The translations under genes were made by a program, and so were the position numbers. From NCBI GenBank assembly GCA_034359265.1, contig CP136897.1, positions 22,996,001 through 23,060,000 of the forward strand: a stretch of DNA of 64,000 bases. The letters are read 5' to 3'. This document shows, piece after piece, positions 32,201-42,049 of the stretch. A model generated the notes under the pieces. That model did no database searches. It saw only the letters and a list, made by a program, of their open reading frames with translations, and was not told the DNA's origin. Position 1 is the stretch's first letter; each line of letters starts with the position of its first letter. The DNA comes from Canna indica (lineage: Eukaryota > Streptophyta > Magnoliopsida > Zingiberales > Cannaceae).

Positions 32201-35137
32201 CCATGGAAAATCACCATGTCGAGTGGCCCAAATTTTGTCATGCTCCTCGTGCTTTGCGGAACCTTGGGGGTGGCACTTGGGGGTTAGAGGTCTCATGTAT
32301 AGCGTAGGGGAGTGTTGGCTTACGAAAGCGGTTGCCTTGTGCGAATAACGAACGAGCGGCCCACATGGGCATGCAACATGTCGAATTCGCCCAAGGCGAT
32401 TGCGGAACTCACCCTACATCCGTTTTTGCATTTTATTGTGTCCATAGTTCTGTATATGTTGTATTTTACTTTACGCCTTCAATACCATTCGGCCAACATG
32501 GTCATTTGAAGGCGCGGACATGGAATACGAGGTTGGCACGTGGTCCGAAATATGCCCCGCGATGTCAAGTCGGGAAGCCCATTCGGGACGGATTTTATAT
32601 CAAGGCTTATCCCTTGCATGCGATGCAAGGGTGCCGCACGGGTTCTTCCGCACCAAAACATTTGGCCCGTGACAGTACGGTACCGCTTGGTACTGAGTGT
32701 ACCATATACCAGTTTTCTCAAAAATTGGTACGTACTACCCGTACTGGTGATACGGTACGGTTTTTGAAACCATGCCATTGATATCTATGAGGCCATACTA
32801 GTATAATAATGTACTTGTGCCAGACTAATATTTAAATCCTTGTATCAAATTTCATATTGGTATCAAATTTCATATTGGCATCAAATTAAGGTTTAAAGAA
32901 GACCACCTAGCATTCATGTTTTAACAATGTGTGAAGATCAGCAAACCTGAAAAAAATCCAAATTCCTCCCCCAATAAAATTCATGTTTGTTCACTAGTTA
33001 TCGTATCATTTTCAAGAATTTACCCCCTCTAACTAGGCTTATCCCAAATTCTAGGATGAGAAAGGCTCGAAGATAATAATATTAGTCCTATGAAATAGTA
33101 GAATTCACAAAATAGAATTTGCCCCTCTCAAACATATAAACAAAACTAGCTAATCAAATCCCTTGATCAAAGGAATAAAATCAGCCATCAAATATTTCCT
33201 TATGTTTTGTTGAGAGACTTGAGCTAGAAATCTTCTCTATTCCCTTCCAAAATAAGAGACCTATTGCTGGTGGGAATCTTTATGGCAGATGTCATATTCA
33301 GCTCAAGGTTGGCTGAATTCATGTTCAATTCAAGCTCTTTAGGACTGTTCGAATTGCTGATTTGAGTTTGAGGAACACTGTACCAACTCCTAGAATCAAG
33401 GTATTGGATGATTTGTGTAGATACAGATAAGTAGATGAAAACATGATTTCTAAAACTCTGCTCCACTGAAAAATTAGTACAAATGTCGAAATATACCGAC
33501 CTAACACCATGGTTTGGAGTATGGCACCGTGGGGAGGTAGAGGTGGCACTACACGTGTCCAACAATGAACTAGCACTTGGTTCATTGTACTTGCCGGTAA
33601 ATGTAGTACATATTTTTCTTTTTCTTTTGTTTCTTTATGTGTGAAATAATATTAAACAACAAATCTAACATACTCACATTGCCTTACCTCTTTAAACAAG
33701 TTTACACCAAAGATACTTGGTTCTCTTTTCTTTTTGTTTTTTATAGGTATTATACCTGTACTGATCTGGCCAGGATTCGAGATCGGTCCCAGGACTAATA
33801 CTTTCCCATGGACCAACTACTGAAAATTTAGTATAACACTACAACTTTGCAAAGGTCCAATCACTCCAATATATACAGATCCAACTTCTGGTCCAATGCA
33901 TTAAGTCAGTCAAATGTAATTCATCATACTATCCAGAAAAAAGACACAAATCTTACTATCTCAGTTTTCTACAACTTTTGCTAGTCCAACAATTTATAAT
34001 TGGTATTTCCCAACATAAAAATTGAAAGGAAAAAAAAAGTGCAATATTCTTATAATAACTGTTTTCCAAATAATATAATAAACAAATATAGTTTTTATAT
34101 CAATCTTACTTGATCTTGAGCCTACCTCTTGCAGATGATAGCAAGAGCCCTTCCAGAAATATTCCAACTTCAGTTTTGATGCTATCAACGCTTTAACTTC
34201 ATTTGGTAAAGGATCCACAGATGGCAAACTAGGTAAAGTAACATCTTCCTGCATAACAATATCCAACAAAATCTATTCTTCAAAATGATAAAAATTCACA
34301 TCTTAATTTTGATAAAAGAATAGCAAGACATACTTAAAAAACAAAAGAGAGAAAGGGAATAAGATTTACGATTCCTGATGGGGGTATTGTGGTAGTTGTA
34401 AGGGCGTTTTTCACATCTTAGTTGTAAGGGGAAGGAAAATAAGCTTTGCAAAATGAATAAGTTTAGCTTTCAGAAGAAAAAACCTCCCACTTTGGACCTT
34501 ATATTTTCTCAATTAGTTCTAGTTATCAGTTTTTTACGAGTTCTACAACATAGGCTATATTATCAACAGTAACAGCAATAAGCTCGTACAACATAAGCTA
34601 TATTCAGGTCATCTTAAATAAGTAACTAATACCTTTAATTTTTTTATAGTATTCCTGAATTGAGAGCTAAACTTTGATCCCTAAAAAATAAACAAATAGG
34701 TTCTTATATTTTCCATAAGAATTTGCCAAGAAGAATCAGGGTTTCCAAGGAAAATCATCTCATTGTTCATTTATAAGCTCTACTTTTTGCATGCGCCAAC
34801 CGGCAATAGTTCTATACCACCATAAGAATTAAGAAATAAGGACAACCATGACTTATATCTGGTTAACCACACTTCAAATGAATGGTCTTTATTACTGCTA
34901 CAGGTTCCAGTTATACATTTATGTTTCTTAAATTCTTTACCAATCACCACAAAGATTGAAATAAATGCATCAATCTAATTTTGTACTCTGGCTTTGATAA
35001 GCAATAAGTCACCATGAGATCAGGATAAGAGAGCAACTAACCGGGTATTCATCATAAGGTACATTTTTCACTAATCTCATTTCATAAGCTGCACCAAAAC
35101 CGCGACCACGGCCGCGACCACGACCTCTAAATGCCAT
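23246..35137 (-). CDS. RPC31: RNA polymerase III subunit, Rpc31/RPC7 family
   Basis: This family is a Pol III-specific subunit of the initiation subcomplex (with RPC82 and RPC34), nuclear. Eight exons join in phase to 204 codons: 35137-35042, 34248-34126, 27142-27019, 26893-26846, 26428-26382, 26071-25967, 23536-23485, 23265-23246 (TGA). The protein begins MAFRGRGRGRGRGFG, has the VTLPSLPSVDPLPNE and SKHMQHDKKKLRWDT family regions, and ends in a Glu/Asp-rich tail (GESEDEEDEEEEAEEE, then FDDDEDDLNMEEEEQEDVYE). All fit the plant Rpc31-like family in order and length. The intron 26381-26072 has a GC donor (GCAAGT). The acceptor of the third exon could be two bases earlier (27144), but only 27142 keeps phase. 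A CTCAG acceptor two bases before the ATG indicates a 5' UTR intron. The 7-kb second intron and the 2.4-kb intron before the seventh exon are filled with mobile DNA. Confidence 0.87.
24276..25262. mobile_element. E-family hAT derivative d3
   Basis: Ends CACGATTTAAAATC and GATTTTAAACCTATG are decayed E-family ends. Flanks TTGCTAGC (24268-24275) and GTGCCAGC (25263-25270) match at 6 of 8 bases. The tandem repeat continues on either side, which independently supports the boundaries. About 510 bases of it are a second nested element (24598-25107). Confidence 0.7.
24598..25107. mobile_element. hAT-like non-autonomous element rich in GAGCTCGAG repeats
   Basis: Starts TAGGACTTAGGAGTG and ends AACAGCCCTA, with GAGCCGAGC-rich subterminal stretches in inverted orientation and GAGCTCGAG / CTCGAGTATAGCTTGAG repeats inside. 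It is flanked by a perfect 8-bp duplication CGAACAGT (24590-24597 and 25108-25115). No coding capacity. Confidence 0.82.
25440..25806. mobile_element. Non-autonomous element rich in GCCCGGCCCGA repeats
   Basis: Starts TAGACCCGGCAATTC and ends GAATTGACAGGTCTA (inverted repeat with few mismatches). Internal GGGCCGA / TCGGGCC repeats in both orientations. Flanks TACTAACC (25432-25439) and TTCTAACC (25808-25815) are near matches, with a one-base slip. hAT-like by architecture. Confidence 0.7.
27750..28243 (-). mobile_element. Possible solo LTR in RPC31 intron
   Basis: A 494-bp block with TG...CA ends. Read on the - strand it starts TGTGAGAATGTTAGAG and ends GGGTCTGTGACA, with a TATA-like TGTATAAGGAGG in the middle. 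No 5-bp target duplication is evident, so this is a suggestion only. Confidence 0.35.
28874..29592 (+). repeat. 5' LTR (719 bp)
   Basis: Starts TGTTAGGGAATTTTTCG and ends GGCCCATGACA. It differs from the 3' LTR at only a few positions that I can see, such as CCCATGACA versus CCCGTGACA. Confidence 0.93.
29283..30191 (+). CDS. Repeat-bearing open frame of the LTR element (unrecognised)
   Basis: A 302-codon open frame starts inside the 5' LTR and runs across the primer site into the first tandem array. Three array units are read in the same frame, each with an ALDADIADVHSVYGARV-like line followed by a PTVVFGEASIH-like line. I recognise no family. Frame kept across three repeats could mean coding or could be chance of a multiple-of-three period. 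The start inside the LTR and the primer-site readthrough argue against a normal gag. Confidence 0.22.
   Translation: MGMQHVEFAQGDCGTHPTSVFAFSCIHSPVNVVFYFTPSIPFGQHGHLKARTWNTRLARGPKYAPRCQVGKPIWDGFYIKAYPLHAMQGCRMGSSAPKHLAHDSWYQSQVCEPPTEKALDADIADAHSVYGARVVDAANPVEDLPIVVFGEASIHMIDAKMVTSAQGGYAPKTQSHLQAERELRTSKSPTDKALDADIADVHSVYGARVAEAVIQSMNIPTVVFEEASIHLLMQRLGRLCRADRPLSRKVIHPHNENCKPPSEEALDADIVDVHSVCGARVADAVNQSMNFPTVVFGVASIH
29595..29606 (+). other. Primer binding site (tRNA-Met type)
   Basis: TGGTATCAGAGC lies 2 bases after the 5' LTR, the common plant retrotransposon primer site complementary to the initiator Met tRNA 3' end. Confidence 0.9.
29614..30250 (+). repeat. Tandem array A of the LTR element (about 215 bp x 3)
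   Basis: Units start near 29614, 29829 and 30048. Each carries a GATGCAGACATAG(C/T)CGACG line, a CATTCCGTCTATGG-like line and a GGAGGCAAGCATACAT-like end. Confidence 0.85.
30205..30610 (+). repeat. Tandem array B of the LTR element (about 35 bp x 11-12)
   Basis: Degenerate units of the form GCGCAGGGCG, a TGGCCCCTAAG or ACTCTCTCATAAG middle, then ACGCAAGGATGGT. Roughly a dozen occur in a row. Confidence 0.75.
30608..30777 (+). repeat. Tandem array C of the LTR element (about 80 bp x 2)
   Basis: Two close copies containing AAGACTTGAAGCTCGTTGAG, GGGCGAGTGAGC and AAGCAGTGATC. Confidence 0.85.
30825..31720 (+). repeat. Tandem array D of the LTR element (about 110 bp x 8)
   Basis: About eight units each hold GTCTGGGACT, ATTGCCCAGCAA, CGAGACTTGGTGAAT, TTTCTCGGGTTCCTTCACGC and GCGTTGCTCAACGGCGCTCG, with small indels and a few alternative subunits. 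Confidence 0.88.
31943..31955 (+). other. Polypurine tract
   Basis: AAGTGGGGGAGGA directly before the 3' LTR is the expected plus-strand primer for an LTR element. Confidence 0.75.
31956..32674 (+). repeat. 3' LTR (719 bp)
   Basis: Same length as the 5' LTR and almost identical to it; ends GGCCCGTGACA, then GTAC of the host element. Confidence 0.93.
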
Positions 35138-35392
35138 CTCTGAGAAATAAACCATCGATGCAGCAAAGCATTAGAAAAGAACTGACCGATATAACTGGTA
35201 ATATGTGTGAAAATATACTAATTGAAAAAAAGAAGAATGTATTTATTGCATCAAAAACGAAGTCACAGTGTACCTCAAAAGGTAAGAAATTGGCTTATAA
35301 TAATCAGTCTCAAATGCTACAGTACATAAACCCAAAAACCAAATGCTTAAACTTAGCACCATAAATATAAGTTGAGAATGGTTAAAAATTTC

Positions 35393-35710
35393 GTCCGGTA
35401 CGGTACGGTAAGCCCGGTATTTACCGGTTTTTAGGTTTCCGGTATACGATATACCCGGTATTTGAAAAAACCGGGTATATTGTGTATACCGGGCGGTATA
35501 TGGCGGTATTTTGCCATATACCGCCCGGTATGGGCGGTATATGGCTCGTACCGCCCGGTATGGGTGATACCGGGCGGTATCAAGCGGTAATGCCGTTGGC
35601 AACGGGTGGCCGACAGCCCGACAGGGCTGTCGGCCACATGTTTCGGAATCATAACGTCTGGTTTGGGCGGTATTACATGCATACCGGGCGGTATACCGCC
35701 CGGTATGATC
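35393..35710 (+). repeat. 5' subterminal CCGGTAT palindromic repeats of E3
   Basis: Same ATACCGGGCGGTAT-type units in both orientations as in E1 and E2. The stretch 35415-35580 is nearly identical to d1. Confidence 0.75.
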
Positions 35711-35788
35711 AACAGTGACCCCAAACGGCTATAGAGCCGTTTGGGGCCGGGTTTGGATTGTTTTGGGGGCTATATAAAGCCCCCAAAA
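35606..35788 (+). promoter_or_regulatory. Hairpin-rich promoter of the E3 transposase
   Basis: GTGGCCGACAGCCC pairs perfectly with GGGCTGTCGGCCAC across GACA (35606-35637). CCCCAAACGGCT pairs with AGCCGTTTGGGG across ATAG (35719-35746). TTTTGGGGGCT pairs with AGCCCCCAAAA around a TATA core (35761-35788). The start codon follows at 35913. Confidence 0.7.
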
Positions 35789-35912
35789 CACTCCTTTCAT
35801 CCTCACTCACTCCTCTACCCATCTAAACTCTCAATCTCTCTCAACCTTTCTCAAACTCTCTCTCTCTCTCACATCTTTTTTTTATTAATTTCTACGTCGA
35901 AATTCTGTCGAA

Positions 35913-38900
35913 ATGGCGCCGAAATCTCAAGCCAACCCCGCATGGCAGCACGGTCGTCGGTTAGAGAAGGCTCATCACTGGCAATGCCTCCACTGTAATA
36001 TGATTTCACGTGGTGGAGGCATCACTCGATTGAAGCAACACTTGGCCGGAGGATATGGCGACGTCGTCAATTGCTCCAAAGTACCGCCCGAAGTCCGAAA
36101 GATGTTCAAAGAGCAACTCAACAACAAGAAGGAGCAACGTCTTAAGACTGCAGCTCAACAAGCCAAGTTCGACCGACGAGCTACCCAAGATGTCGGCGGT
36201 GGCCATTATGAGGCTCGGGGTGGCGATGACATCATGACAACGAGGATTCGAAATTTGAAGCCGGCATCCGAGCTTCATTGGAGCATGCTGCATTCGAACG
36301 AGATCGGATGTATTATCCCGGATCTCAATTCGAATATGGCGGCGGCAGTGGCAGCGGTGGCATAAGCAGCGTCAGCTCAACTTCAGCTGCCGGAGCAATG
36401 GACCGAAGCGGCCCAATTCCCTCCAATCCTTATATTGGTCGGAGTTCTAGCATGAGGCTCGGGGTGGCGATGACAACGAGGATTCGAAATTTGAAGCCGG
36501 CATCCGAGCTTCATTGGAGCATGCTGCATTCGAACGAGATCGGATGTATTATCCCGGATCTCAATTCGAATATGGCGGCGGCAGTGGCAGCGGTGGCATA
36601 AGTAGCGTCGGCTCAACTTCAGCTGCCGGAGCAATGGACCGAAGCGGCCCAATTCCCTCCAATCCTTATATTGGTCGGAGTTCTAGCATTAGAGCACCTC
36701 AAACTCAGAGCAGAGGAGGCATTCGTGGATTCTTCACAAACCTCGGAGCAAGTGGTAGGAAAACTAGTGTTGATGTTTCTGATCTTGATCCCAGGGCATT
36801 TCCTCCTTCATCAGCAAAGCAACCGCGCATAGACGATGCTTGGGGCAAGACGAATAAGTGGGAGTTGGGGAAAGCCATCTCCAAATGGTTCCACTTCGAC
36901 CGGATTCCCGCAAATGCAGCCAACAAACCGTACTACCGAACTATGGTGTCTACCATCCAAAAGGTAGGCCCAGGTATTACCCCTCCAACTCTGTATGAAA
37001 TTTCAGGACCTTACCTAGAAGAAGAGGTCAAGGAAATAAATCAATGGATCGTGGAATCAAGCGGCAATGGAGGGAATTACGGATGCAGTTTGATGTGCGA
37101 TAGTTGGACCGGGCCAACCCGAATGAGCATCATCAACTTCCTCATCTATTGCAACAGGAGGGTTATCTATCATAAGTCGGTGAACGCGTCTAATGAAGTC
37201 CATAGCATTGTCTACATCTCGAAGCTGATGAAGGAGGTGATCGAGAAGAATGGACCCAGAACTTTGTTCAAATTATAACCGACAATGGAGCCAATTTCAA
37301 AAGGGCAGGTGAGATAATTGAACTGGATTATTCTCACATATATTGGACTCCATGTGCAGTCCATTGTGTAGACCAAATGATGAAAGATATCAGTGATATA
37401 CCGATGGTGAAGACGACGGTAAAGAAGGCGCAACAAATTATGCGCTTCATATACAACCACACATGGGTACACACCCTTATGAGAAAATTTACAAAATGTA
37501 TTTTTTAAAAATAATTTATAGTATTTATTTATTAATTAGTTTAGGTGATAATTACTAATAATAATTCCATATTTTAGGTGAAATTCTTCGACCGGGAGCG
37601 ACTCGTTTTGCAACCAACTTCATCGCATTAAGGTGGCTCCAACAACGTAAGGCGGGCCTTCGATCAATGTTTACAAGTGAGGAATGGTCTACATCAAGAT
37701 ATGCCCGAAATAATGATGGAAAGCAAACCGAGAAGTACGTCCTCAACACGCGCTTCTGGGATTGCATCGCGAAGATAATCGTCGTCGTAGAACCACTGTA
37801 CAAGGTTCTACGCAAGTGGATATGGAAAAGACGCCTCAAATGGGTCATATCTACCACTACATCCACCAAGCACATGAAGAAATCAAGAGGGTTATGATTT
37901 CGGAGACCAAGTATAAACCCTTCATCGACATTATCTCCCAGAGGTGGGAGGATCAAATGGGTCGTAACATACACATCGCGGGTAATTTTTTATTTAATTT
38001 TCTGAAATTTATTTAATTTTAATTCATTATGCTAAATTACTTATTAAATTTATAATTTTTTGTAGCGTATTATTTAAATCCCGCATACCAGTATCGATAT
38101 GATCTTGGAACGATGGATAGTTTATTATATCCGTTTCGCAAGGTCATACAACCAATGTCGGCATCAACCAGAGAAGCGGCACGAGCTCTAAATGAATCAA
38201 GATTTTTCCGAGATTCAAGTAGAAATTTCGAAAATCCATTTGCAATATCGTGCCGAGATTCTATGGATCCGGGTAGATATAATTTTTTTTCAATTTATTT
38301 ATTAATGATAAAATTGGTAATCTCGTTACTAATATCAATTTTAAATCTATTGCAGTTGAATGGTGGGTTGCAATTTGGAACCTAAGCTCCAACTCTTTGG
38401 AAGATTGCAACACGTATCCTCTCACAAACCACATCATCAAGTGGATGCGAGAGAAATTGGTCGACCTTCGCCTTGATTCATACCAAGCCGCGCAACCGGC
38501 TTTCATATGCCCGATTAGAGAAGCTAGTATACATTCATTATAACGTGCGGCTTCAAATGCGGACATTACAAAACGAAGATATTCAACATGTAGATCTGTT
38601 CGATGTCGAGTTCGTCCAAGACGATGCGGACCCGATAATTGATTGGTGGAGTGCAATGGAGAGAGACCAACCTCTTCTTGATGAACCGGGCGAACCACCT
38701 CGGCCTTCACCAATTATAGCTGATGCACTTGAGTCTAAGAGCCAACCAGAAGACATGGCCATTACTCCCTTGGACTCTCAACGAATTCGGCAAGCAAGAC
38801 GCCGATCTGAATCGAACTCTCCATCTTCCCAATCAAAGGGAAAAAAGAAGGCAACACCTTCAAAGGCAAAAGGCAAAGGCAAAGGTAAACGACCAATTGA

Positions 38901-39456
38901 TCCTTTGGATGCGATTGCAGAAGCAGAAGAGGACGAAGAAGACGAGCCCTCCGTTCATAGCAAAAGCAGCACAAAAGACGGAGGAGATGATGATGATGAT
39001 GCGGCTAGTGGAGAAGACACCGTCGTGCCATCAACATTGCCATATGATGATCCATGGACAAATGAGCAATACTTCGATCACGCCACCCAAGATGATGACC
39101 GTGGTGCTAGTACCGGACAAACAACTCAGGTGTACAAGAAGAGAGGCTCGCGTCGAAGAGGTGGACCGACAGCTTTGCAAGATTACCATCACGATATGAT
39201 GAGTAGTTTGCAAGAGGTTTCTGAATCCACCTACTCTGTATCCAGTACCTACTCAACTGATGATACAGGGTCTAGTTCTTGGAATCGCAACAAAGAAACG
39301 CTAATGTCAATGTGGTATAATGGATACCAAGGCATTATGCCATGGGAAAATTTCCAAATATGGGCATTAGAGACCTACGGTGTTGACCTTAGTCGTGTAT
39401 GTCCCGAAGCCCAAGATATGTATGGGTACGACGGACGTCATTCGTCCGCATTTTAA
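35913..39456 (+). pseudogene. hAT transposase of E3 (broken)
   Basis: Start ATG 35913 (MAPKSQANPAWQHGRR). The BED finger, linker, DUF659 and [16 protein letters not shown] motifs are present, and the last part (38473-39456) has the acidic tail to a TAA at 39456. Breaks: an 8-base insertion ATCATGAC near 36229 shifts frame, a 240-bp tandem duplication follows, and a one-base loss near 37262 ends the frame before the TDNGANF region. Decay continues in the middle exons. The hAT C-terminal region (38395-38560) is also shifted. Splice sites follow E1, for example the acceptor before 37579 and the donor near 37981. Confidence 0.88.
36211..36690 (+). repeat. Tandem duplication inside the E3 transposase
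   Basis: Two copies, 36211-36454 (244 bp) and 36455-36690 (about 236 bp), both starting AGGCTCGGGGTGGCGATGAC and ending in the GGTCGGAGTTCTAGCAT line. The first has 8 extra bases (ATCATGAC). E1 and E2 have a single copy. Confidence 0.9.
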
Positions 39457-39555
39457 ATATTGTATTCATGTATTTGACATTTGAATATTGATTTTAAGCA
39501 TTTCTTCATTAATTATGTGGTTATTGGAGATTTAGAGTTATTTCTTTGGAAAAAA

Positions 39556-39626
39556 AACGGCCGGTATGCATTTTTCATACCGGTCCGTACCGTGTGTCGG
39601 TACGGTACGGTACAGTACGGTACCGA
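39556..39626 (+). repeat. 3' subterminal GGTACCG repeats of E3
   Basis: CGGTACGGTACGG-type units and CATACCGGTCCGTACC inside the 3' end, as in d1 and E1. Confidence 0.6.
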
Positions 39627-40043
39627 GATTTTAAATCATGGTTGAGATATCATAGTTTCAAAGTATTCCATGCAAAACTCAAATGAAACATCATAAAATC
39701 ATAATGACCATGAACATCATAGCAAGAAAAATCAAAATAGTGATTGTTCTGGTACCAAGAACTTTTGCAATATAATAACCGTACCACAAGTCAAACACAA
39801 ATCACATTGAGATCTTCCATTAACTAAAATTAACCTTATCATGGTATAGTGATAGCTTCAGTATAATGTAAGTTAGGGTAGTGAGATCTTAGACGAACAC
39901 ATGAACACAGAGAATAATATAGTGATATTAAACAGGTAGCAGTTGTAAACTAATAAGATGACCCTTTTGGACTTTTTCAATCTCGACAAATTTGAGATCT
40001 ACTTCACATATCAAATATTTAGGAGAGGATTGAAAGCATTTAC

Positions 40044-40380
40044 CGAAGAGGGACAGGAACTTTTTGAGTTCAACGATGGGACGGCTGCGGCCCGGCTGCA
40101 GTAACTCGGAGACGATGAGATATTAGAAGGAAGAGTGAATTGCGCTGTCTCCAACAACGCCGGTGCACGGACAGTGCATCGGGAATGGGCGAATTGGGGA
40201 AGGCCAAAAGGGGTTGTTGCGGAGTGTGATGGGGCGGCCACAGCTCAGATGCAGTAACACGAAGAGGGAGGAGATACTTGGAGCAGGCATGAATGGTCTG
40301 TTGCGGGCGGGGAGGGAGGAAGGCCAAAAGAGGAAGCCGACAACCAGAGACGTGTTGAGAGAAGAGGAGTCATCGATCAA
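40044..40380 (-). other. Probable 5' UTR exon of RPC31
   Basis: On the - strand this GC-richer, pyrimidine-rich stretch ends TTCG followed by GTAAAT, a good splice donor. RPC31 has a good acceptor two bases upstream of its ATG (35139). Joining the two gives an intron of 4.9 kb, of which 4.3 kb is E3. Several short upstream ATGs lie in it. The upstream limit is a guess. Confidence 0.4.
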
Positions 40381-40394
40381 GTGAGAATTTGTTA

Positions 40395-40807
40395 GAGGTT
40401 GTTTGTTTCACAAAATGCCCAGCACAGGACAGCGGTGGTGGACATGACGGGACAACAAGTGTCCTGGGAGAGCACCTTGTACCCTGTTTGTTTCACCAAG
40501 CACTGTACACGAATAGGAGTCCTGTCATGCGTTTGTTTCGCTATAACACGGTGTTGTGAACTTGAAACTTTTGAGTGGTACTGAAACCCTTTGAGAAAGA
40601 ATATCATGGCCGGGTTCTAATGCTAGTTTGTTGTGACTATTCATATCATGGAAAGAGTCCTGTGCAGATCAAAATGACAAAAATACTCTTCATATTTTTA
40701 TAACACAGTGTTGTGAACTTGAAACTTTTGAGTGGTACTGAAACCCTTTGAGAAAGAATATCATGGTCTGGTTCTAATGCTAGTTTCATTCATATCATGG
40801 AAATTGG
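40395..40807. repeat. Fragment of the GTTTGTTTCG element family, with an internal repeat
   Basis: 40395-40550 resembles the left end of the element at 45286 (shared lines such as TTTGTTTCGCTATAACA and GTGTCCTGG). A stretch of about 105 bases beginning TAACACGGTGTTGTGAAC at 40544 recurs at 40701. No clear boundary or target duplication. Confidence 0.5.
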
Positions 40808-41990
40808 GTTGCCTAAGCATTAATGTATGTGAAATTGTGAATCTACTTAATTAGCAACTTAATTATCTTTTCTTGTGGGCCTAGTGATGACACTATTATG
40901 AGCTTGAGAGCATTTTAGTAGAACAATGATTTGTTGGGCTGTTTATGAAGCAAATGGACCACCATCATCTCACAGAATCTTGGTGAATGAAATACAAAGA
41001 CGAACAGAACAGAATGTTAGCCTGGTTAAAGCTTTGGACTTTGGCATCATGATGAATTCAAATTTGCCATTTGAATTCAACTTGGTACGAGAGCATGGGT
41101 TCTTATGCTTTAACTTACCAAAGTGGTGTATTTGGAAAAAAGGTATATAACTTCAGCTAAGACAGTTAACAAGCTCAGGCCTAGGCATATATATATTGAA
41201 GCCTATTCAAAGGAACCAAGGAGTCAACTGGGGACAGAAGGATGGAGTGCATATATATATTGAAGCCTATGCATTTCTTAATTGATTGGCTGCTGTAAAA
41301 GGGGGATAACATGGGTCCATTCATATAGCTGGAATTTAACAGAAAATAACTGTGTCAAATGGGGATTATTCAAACAAACGGAATATAGCAATTGGCCTAG
41401 CCTTTTCGGAAATGGAGGATGATGAAACGTCATGGGTCAAAACGAAGAGGAACTCAAGAAGCAAATCAAAAATACCACATTTCATTTTAATTGTGCTATT
41501 AATATCAGTCCAATAACCTGAAAGATTCCAATCTAATTTTTCAAAAAAGAATTTAAAAGCAAAATTTTGACACTATTATTCTGTATCCTTTTGCCTATCC
41601 ATCTTCATCTTCTATTCCATCTCATATCAATTATAAAATAGTTTCACATCAAATTCACACCAATTCACATTAATTCGAAAACTGATTTCATATCAACCAT
41701 AAATTCTCAAATTTAACATGGACAAACCAGATTTAACATATCAATAATAATTCACATCAGTTCACAATTTAACCAAAAGCTCAAACATCAATTCACAACA
41801 GTTGACAACAAACAATAAATTCACAATTTAACATCAACAAACTAGAGTTAACATATCAATTATAAATTCTGATACTTACACATAAAAATAAAAATAAAAA
41901 TTGCAAAATGGATACCTGATCACCGGAAGCTTAAAACAATTGTTGATTTGAATGCAATTGTTGTACTAAATTGTTGAACCTATCTGCAAA
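40808..41990. repeat. Gene-free stretch with small repeats
   Basis: No coding signal. A CATATATATATTGAAGCCTAT line occurs at about 41186 and 41249. A unit of about 116 bp with AATTTAACAT, AACAAACTAGA and TTAACATATCAAT lines occurs twice (about 41700 and 41815). Otherwise plain AT-rich DNA. Confidence 0.5.
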
Positions 41991-42049
41991 AACCCAAATC
42001 ATATTAAACATTTTTACTATTGGATTTGTGAAGAACTAATATTACAGAT

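Larger units (their letters stand above)
28874..32674 (+). mobile_element. Non-autonomous LTR retrotransposon (no gag-pol, repeat-filled interior)
   Basis: It has two 719-bp LTRs (28874-29592, 31956-32674) with TG...CA ends, a tRNA-Met primer site (29595-29606) and a polypurine tract before the 3' LTR. It is flanked by GTAC on both sides (28870-28873 and 32675-32678). The 2.36-kb interior has no recognisable gag, protease, RT or integrase. It consists of four different tandem-repeat arrays. Near-identical LTRs of equal length mean a young insertion. It must depend on another element's enzymes. Confidence 0.92.
28650..32774. mobile_element. E-family hAT derivative d4, host of the LTR retrotransposon
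   Basis: Left part 28650-28873 begins CAAGGTTTAAAATC with GGTACCGGT repeats and three copies of a CTGCACACTGCTGCAG unit. Right part 32679-32774 has CGGTAC-type repeats and ends TTTTTGAAACCATG. The two halves are separated only by the LTR retrotransposon 28874-32674. No clear 8-bp target duplication. Confidence 0.75.
35379..39640 (+). mobile_element. hAT transposon E3 in the presumed RPC31 5' UTR intron
   Basis: The third long copy of the family, opposite in strand to RPC31. Flanks GTTGAGAA (35371-35378) and GTTGAGAT (39641-39648) match at 7 of 8 bases. The left end is slightly decayed (TGGTTAAAAA) and the right end is GATTTTAAATCATG. It has the same subterminal repeats, hairpin promoter and transposase layout as E1. 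Confidence 0.9.

Noticed and set aside
33224..33585. Overlapping frames on - in the RPC31 intron
   Set aside because: No recognisable domain or splice signals; treated as intron sequence.
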